Shown here: in pieces, positions 32,712 to 35,956 of the stretch
Layout: every line of letters begins with the position of its first letter
How positions within the stretch are numbered: position 1 is the first letter of the stretch
Assembly (NCBI GenBank): GCA_903825565.1
Contig: CAIKBD010000074.1
Span: 1-35,956, forward strand
Origin: an uncultured Anaerolineales bacterium
Lineage (GTDB): Bacteria > Chloroflexota > Anaerolineae > UBA4142
Reading direction: 5' to 3'
Length of the DNA: 35,956 bases
Program-made: the position numbers and the translations under genes
The notes under the pieces: model-generated
Database searches by the model: none
Seen by the model: only the letters and a program-made list of their open reading frames with translations
What the model was told of the DNA's origin: nothing

Positions 32712-35618
32712 CTAGGCGACGACCACCTGATCGCGGCCGTGCGCTTTGGCGCGATACAACGCCGCGTCCGCGCGCGCGATCAACTCGTCCGCGTCGCGCG
32801 CCGATTGCGGGATCGCGGCGATGCCCTGGCTGGCAGTTGGCGCGGGGAGGCACGCGCCGTGTGGATCGAGCAAGGTCGTGGTGGCAAGCGTTGCGCGAAT
32901 GCGTTCCGCGACGATGGCGGCGTGCGCGGCATTGGCATTTTGCAACGCAACGCAAAACTCTTCGCCGCCCCAGCGCCCCACCCAATCGCTGGCTTTGATG
33001 TGCGCCTGGATCGCCTGCGCCAACGTGGTGAGGACGTGATCGCCGACAACGTGCCCGTAGGTGTCGTTGTACTCTTTGAAAAAATCCAGGTCGAGCATGA
33101 TCAGCGCGAGCGGTTCGTGTTTGGTCTGCGCGTCGGCGCACGCGGCACGCAACGCGCTGAGGAACGCGCCGTGATTGAGTACCTGGGTCAAACTGTCGCG
33201 TTGGGCTTGCCGATTCAACTCCTCGCGTAGCCGCGCGTTAGCGATGGCGACCGCCGCGTGGTTGGCGAACGCGTGCATCACGTTGCTGTGCTCGCGGGTG
33301 AACGCGTGCGGCGTCGCGCTGTACAAACTGATTTGCCCGATGATCTGCTCGCGCGCGACGAGCGGCATACCTAGCCACGCGCGCACAAATTCCGCGCCCG
33401 GCGCGCTGACCCAACCCGCGGCGGTGCGTATATCCCCGACGATTTGGGGTTGGCATTGTGCGCCCATGCGCGCAAAGATCGGATCGTGCGACACATCGAA
33501 CGCAAAACCAAGCAATTGACTGTGCGCGCGCCCGCGCGCCGCGACTACCCGCAAAAAATTTTCCTCGCGCAATAACACCGCCGCGCTATCGTACGGAATG
33601 ATCTCGGCGATCCATCTGAGCATTGCCTCCAGCATCGGCTCCAATTCCAACAGCGAGTTGAGCGTGTGATCAATTTCGCGCAACAAGGTGAGTTGCTTGA
33701 CGCGTTGTTGGCTCGATTCAAACAGGCGCGCGTTTTTCAACCCCACCGCAATCGTGTTGGCGACGATGCCCAGCCACCGTAATTCCGTTTCGCCAAACGT
33801 ATCCCGTTGCGTGCTGGCGACGCCCAACACGCCCGCCACTTGCCCTTCAATGATCAGTGGCGCGGCGGCAAGCGAAGCGACGCCATTCGCCAACAAATCT
33901 GCACGGTTCGTCAAAGGCGAGTCCGCCACGTTCAGCGCGCGCGGCATTGCATCGTGTGCGACCAAGCCGCTGATGCCTTCGCCCAGATGCAGGGGGAGTT
34001 TGGATTGCGCCGGGCGCGCGCCCCCGAATTCCGCAAACATGACCAACGCGTGGGTGGCGGGATCGAGCAGACGAATCCACGCGCGCGTCGCGGCAAGTGT
34101 GCGAATCAATTCCGCCAGCGCGGTGTTGGAAATATCTTTGAGTTGGAGCGATTGGCTCACTGCGGCGGCGATGCGATTGAGCGCGGCAAGTTTTTCCGTG
34201 CGCTCGGCGACGCGTTGCTCCAGGGTTTCAAACAGGCGCGCCCGATCAATGGCGACCGCCACCGTCGCGCCAATCGCGCGCAACAATGCCACGTCCTCAG
34301 CGGCAAGCCGGTGCGGTTTGTCGGTGCTGAGGTTCAGCACGCCGACGACGCGATCCTGGGTGATCAACGGCACGCTGACCTGGGTATGGATTTGCATCGC
34401 GGCGCGCAATTCCGAGCGCACGCGCGGATCGTTGGGCACGTTGCCGGCAAAGACCACTTGGCGTTGCGCCGCCGCCGCGCCGGTGATGCCCTCGTCGAAT
34501 TTGTACGGGCGCACCAGCGCCAAAATGGAATCGGCGATGCCGTGACTGACGGCGAGCGTCAATTCCGTTTGCGTTTCGTCGGCGAGAAAGATCGCGCCGG
34601 TTTCGATTTGTAGCACGGCGAGCGCCTGTTCCAGCGCGAGATGGAGCACACGTTGCAGATCATTCGTGTGGCTGATCGCCTCCGTCACGGTGCGTTCCGC
34701 TTCCAGTTCGAGCCGCCGGCGTTCGTGCGCGGCGCGCGCGGTTTCTTGCGCGGTGATGTCGCGCGCGATGATCAAATAGCGGCGCGGTTTTTCTTCGAGG
34801 AGTGCGGCGGAGGTGGCGAGGATGCGCGCATCGCCGGTGCGCGTCACCACGCGCACGTTGACCACTTTTTCGGGGAGTGTGCGGCGCGCCATCGCTCGCC
34901 ACAAGCGTTGTGCCGCTGGGCGTTCTGCCGCCGGCACGAGATCGAAAATGGAATGCCCGATCAGGTCTTGCGCGCGATAGTTGCCGATGGCAAGCGTTGC
35001 CGGGTTGACAAACTCAAAAGCGCCGGTCGTGGCAATGATCGCAATCGCCTCGTGGCTGACGGCGATCACATTTTCAAATTGCCGCCGCTGTTTGCTCAAC
35101 GCCTGCGCCAACGAGCCGATGAGAAATGCGATCAGCGCCAAGCCAAAGATTAGCATGAGACTGTCGGACAAGTGTGTCGCCAAATTGCCGGCAAAGTACA
35201 TAATGGCGAGGTACGCGCCCGATGCCAGGAGCATATTCCAAAACCCGATGCTGATGCCGTACTGCATCGCGCTCGTCGCGATGGGGATGACGTACAGCAT
35301 CGCCGCAAACGGCGACTCGTCGTGCAGAACTTGGACGGCGAGCGAAACCCACGCCGTGTTGCCGACTGCCATCAAAGCCGGCGTGACGTCGGCAATGGCG
35401 CGCTTGCCCGGCAACAGCGGCAACCACATGATCGCCAGGTAGATCGCGCCAGTCGTTGCCACCAAGATCAACTCGGCACGCACCTCCACGTTCATGGGCA
35501 AGATCGCCACGACGGCATACGTCACGAGGAGGAACAGTAGCGTGCCGCCGCGCGCGATGTACGTGGGAGACCCAACCCGCCCACGCCATACTTGGGCAAT
35601 TCGTTGCCAGAGACTCAT
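32712..35618 (-). CDS. Membrane-bound diguanylate cyclase with PAS and GAF sensor domains
   Basis: The protein has 968 residues. About six N-terminal membrane segments (to about 180) are followed by a PAS domain (about 190-300; FVNPATLAIGNYRAQDLIG), three GAF domains (about 320-460, 480-640, 655-800), and a GGDEF domain (800-968). The active-site loop is GRWGGEEF (GGEEF 884-888), so cyclic di-GMP synthesis is likely. The inhibitory I-site reads KASD in place of RxxD, so product inhibition may be weaker. ATG 35618 overlaps the stop of the HD-GYP gene by 4 bases (ATGA), which couples the two. It is a multi-input sensor; the signals are unknown. Confidence 0.93.
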   Translation of the reverse strand: MSLWQRIAQVWRGRVGSPTYIARGGTLLFLLVTYAVVAILPMNVEVRAELILVATTGAIYLAIMWLPLLPGKRAIADVTPALMAVGNTAWVSLAVQVLHDESPFAAMLYVIPIATSAMQYGISIGFWNMLLASGAYLAIMYFAGNLATHLSDSLMLIFGLALIAFLIGSLAQALSKQRRQFENVIAVSHEAIAIIATTGAFEFVNPATLAIGNYRAQDLIGHSIFDLVPAAERPAAQRLWRAMARRTLPEKVVNVRVVTRTGDARILATSAALLEEKPRRYLIIARDITAQETARAAHERRRLELEAERTVTEAISHTNDLQRVLHLALEQALAVLQIETGAIFLADETQTELTLAVSHGIADSILALVRPYKFDEGITGAAAAQRQVVFAGNVPNDPRVRSELRAAMQIHTQVSVPLITQDRVVGVLNLSTDKPHRLAAEDVALLRAIGATVAVAIDRARLFETLEQRVAERTEKLAALNRIAAAVSQSLQLKDISNTALAELIRTLAATRAWIRLLDPATHALVMFAEFGGARPAQSKLPLHLGEGISGLVAHDAMPRALNVADSPLTNRADLLANGVASLAAAPLIIEGQVAGVLGVASTQRDTFGETELRWLGIVANTIAVGLKNARLFESSQQRVKQLTLLREIDHTLNSLLELEPMLEAMLRWIAEIIPYDSAAVLLREENFLRVVAARGRAHSQLLGFAFDVSHDPIFARMGAQCQPQIVGDIRTAAGWVSAPGAEFVRAWLGMPLVAREQIIGQISLYSATPHAFTREHSNVMHAFANHAAVAIANARLREELNRQAQRDSLTQVLNHGAFLSALRAACADAQTKHEPLALIMLDLDFFKEYNDTYGHVVGDHVLTTLAQAIQAHIKASDWVGRWGGEEFCVALQNANAAHAAIVAERIRATLATTTLLDPHGACLPAPTASQGIAAIPQSARDADELIARADAALYRAKAHGRDQVVVA

Positions 35619-35956
35619 ACGTTTGGCTCCCCAGCCGTCTCGGTGCCGAGAACGCTCAAAAAGATTTTGATGATGTGGGGGTCAAACTGTGTTCCCGCGC
35701 AACGTTTGATTTCGGCGATGGCTTCGGCGGGGGTGCGGGCTTGCTTGTACACGCGGCGGTCCAGGATCGCGCCATACGCATCCACGATGGTGAGGATGCG
35801 CGCGCCGATGGGAATTTGCTCGCCGGCAAGATGATCGGGATACCCTGCGCCGTTGTACCACTCGTGATGGTGGCGGACGATCTTTGCCGCGCCGTTGAGG
35901 CGGGGCAACGGCGCAAGAATTTGTGCGCCGGTAACCGGGTGTTGCCGCATCCGCAT
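35615..35956 (-). CDS. HD-GYP domain protein, C-terminal part (5' end cut by window)
   Basis: The frame is open to the right edge; 113 residues are seen. HHHEWYNGAGYPDHLAGEQIPIGARIL carries the HD-GYP hallmark (HHE, then GAGYP), and FDPHIIKIFLSVL is the usual end of the domain. HD-GYP enzymes break down cyclic di-GMP. The Met at the edge is within the domain, so the true start lies outside. Its stop overlaps the start of the GGDEF gene, placing a likely degrading and a likely synthesising enzyme in one message. Confidence 0.9.
   Translation of the reverse strand: MRMRQHPVTGAQILAPLPRLNGAAKIVRHHHEWYNGAGYPDHLAGEQIPIGARILTIVDAYGAILDRRVYKQARTPAEAIAEIKRCAGTQFDPHIIKIFLSVLGTETAGEPNV

Overview
The window reads as chromosomal DNA of a GC-rich bacterium, most likely an uncultured member of the Chloroflexota. 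Taxonomy is inferred from gene content (archaeal-type HMG-CoA synthase block with class II HMG-CoA reductase, RqcH, CTC-type bL25, MreBCD, G5-domain lipoprotein, GtrA/O-antigen-ligase genes) and was not tested by a search. About 30 protein genes are supported. No tRNA, rRNA or CRISPR array was seen. No stretch longer than about 300 bases lacks a gene; the longest gap (30486-30777) holds a small transposon-like element between two divergent promoters.

Layout. 1-3733 (minus): a polyprenol-phosphate sugar transferase, overlapped by a very large membrane protein in which a YfhO-type region runs without a stop into a polysaccharide flippase region cut by the window edge. 3861-4600 (plus): an orphan OmpR-type regulator with a worn receiver domain. 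4755-9219 (minus): a DUF4177-like small protein, then the upper mevalonate pathway, transcribed as HMG-CoA reductase, HMG-CoA synthase, thiolase and DUF35 zinc-ribbon/OB protein. 9452-13434 (minus): oligoendopeptidase F, a solitary solute-binding protein and a membrane-anchored TIM-barrel glycosidase. 13505-14428 (plus): a NYN-domain nuclease with promoter and terminator. 14427-16849 (minus): a NACHT/STAND ATPase with HEAT repeats, its own promoter, and two small membrane proteins downstream. 16871-20422 (minus): mreBCD and the ribosomal protein bL25 gene. 20452-28820 (plus): a surface-polysaccharide region with a G5/beta-propeller lipoprotein, a glycosidase-like domain fused to an O-antigen ligase, UDP-xylose synthase, a second O-antigen ligase, GtrA and a GT4 glycosyltransferase. 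28830-30522 (minus): rqcH. 30741-32626 (plus): a small zincin and an M20 dipeptidase. 32712-35956 (minus): a multi-sensor GGDEF protein coupled to an HD-GYP gene cut by the right edge.

How the genes fit together. The thiolase, HMG-CoA synthase and DUF35 protein match the trio that forms one complex in archaea; with the reductase they would turn acetyl-CoA into mevalonate for isoprenoids, including the polyprenyl-phosphate carriers used by the glycan genes at both ends of the window. The plus-strand glycan genes supply a xylosyl donor, glycosyl transfer and polymerisation or ligation.

The most unusual layer is the repeats. Nearly every spacer carries a different short-period (about 7-19 bp) repeat, often in two inverted arms. 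Several of these begin at or contain the stop codon of the neighbouring gene, and others sit in frame inside genes. Separately, a 179-bp element with perfect 18-bp inverted ends and a 10-bp target duplication lies at 30531-30729. Four genes appear to start at, or within a few bases of, their predicted transcription start (leaderless messages).
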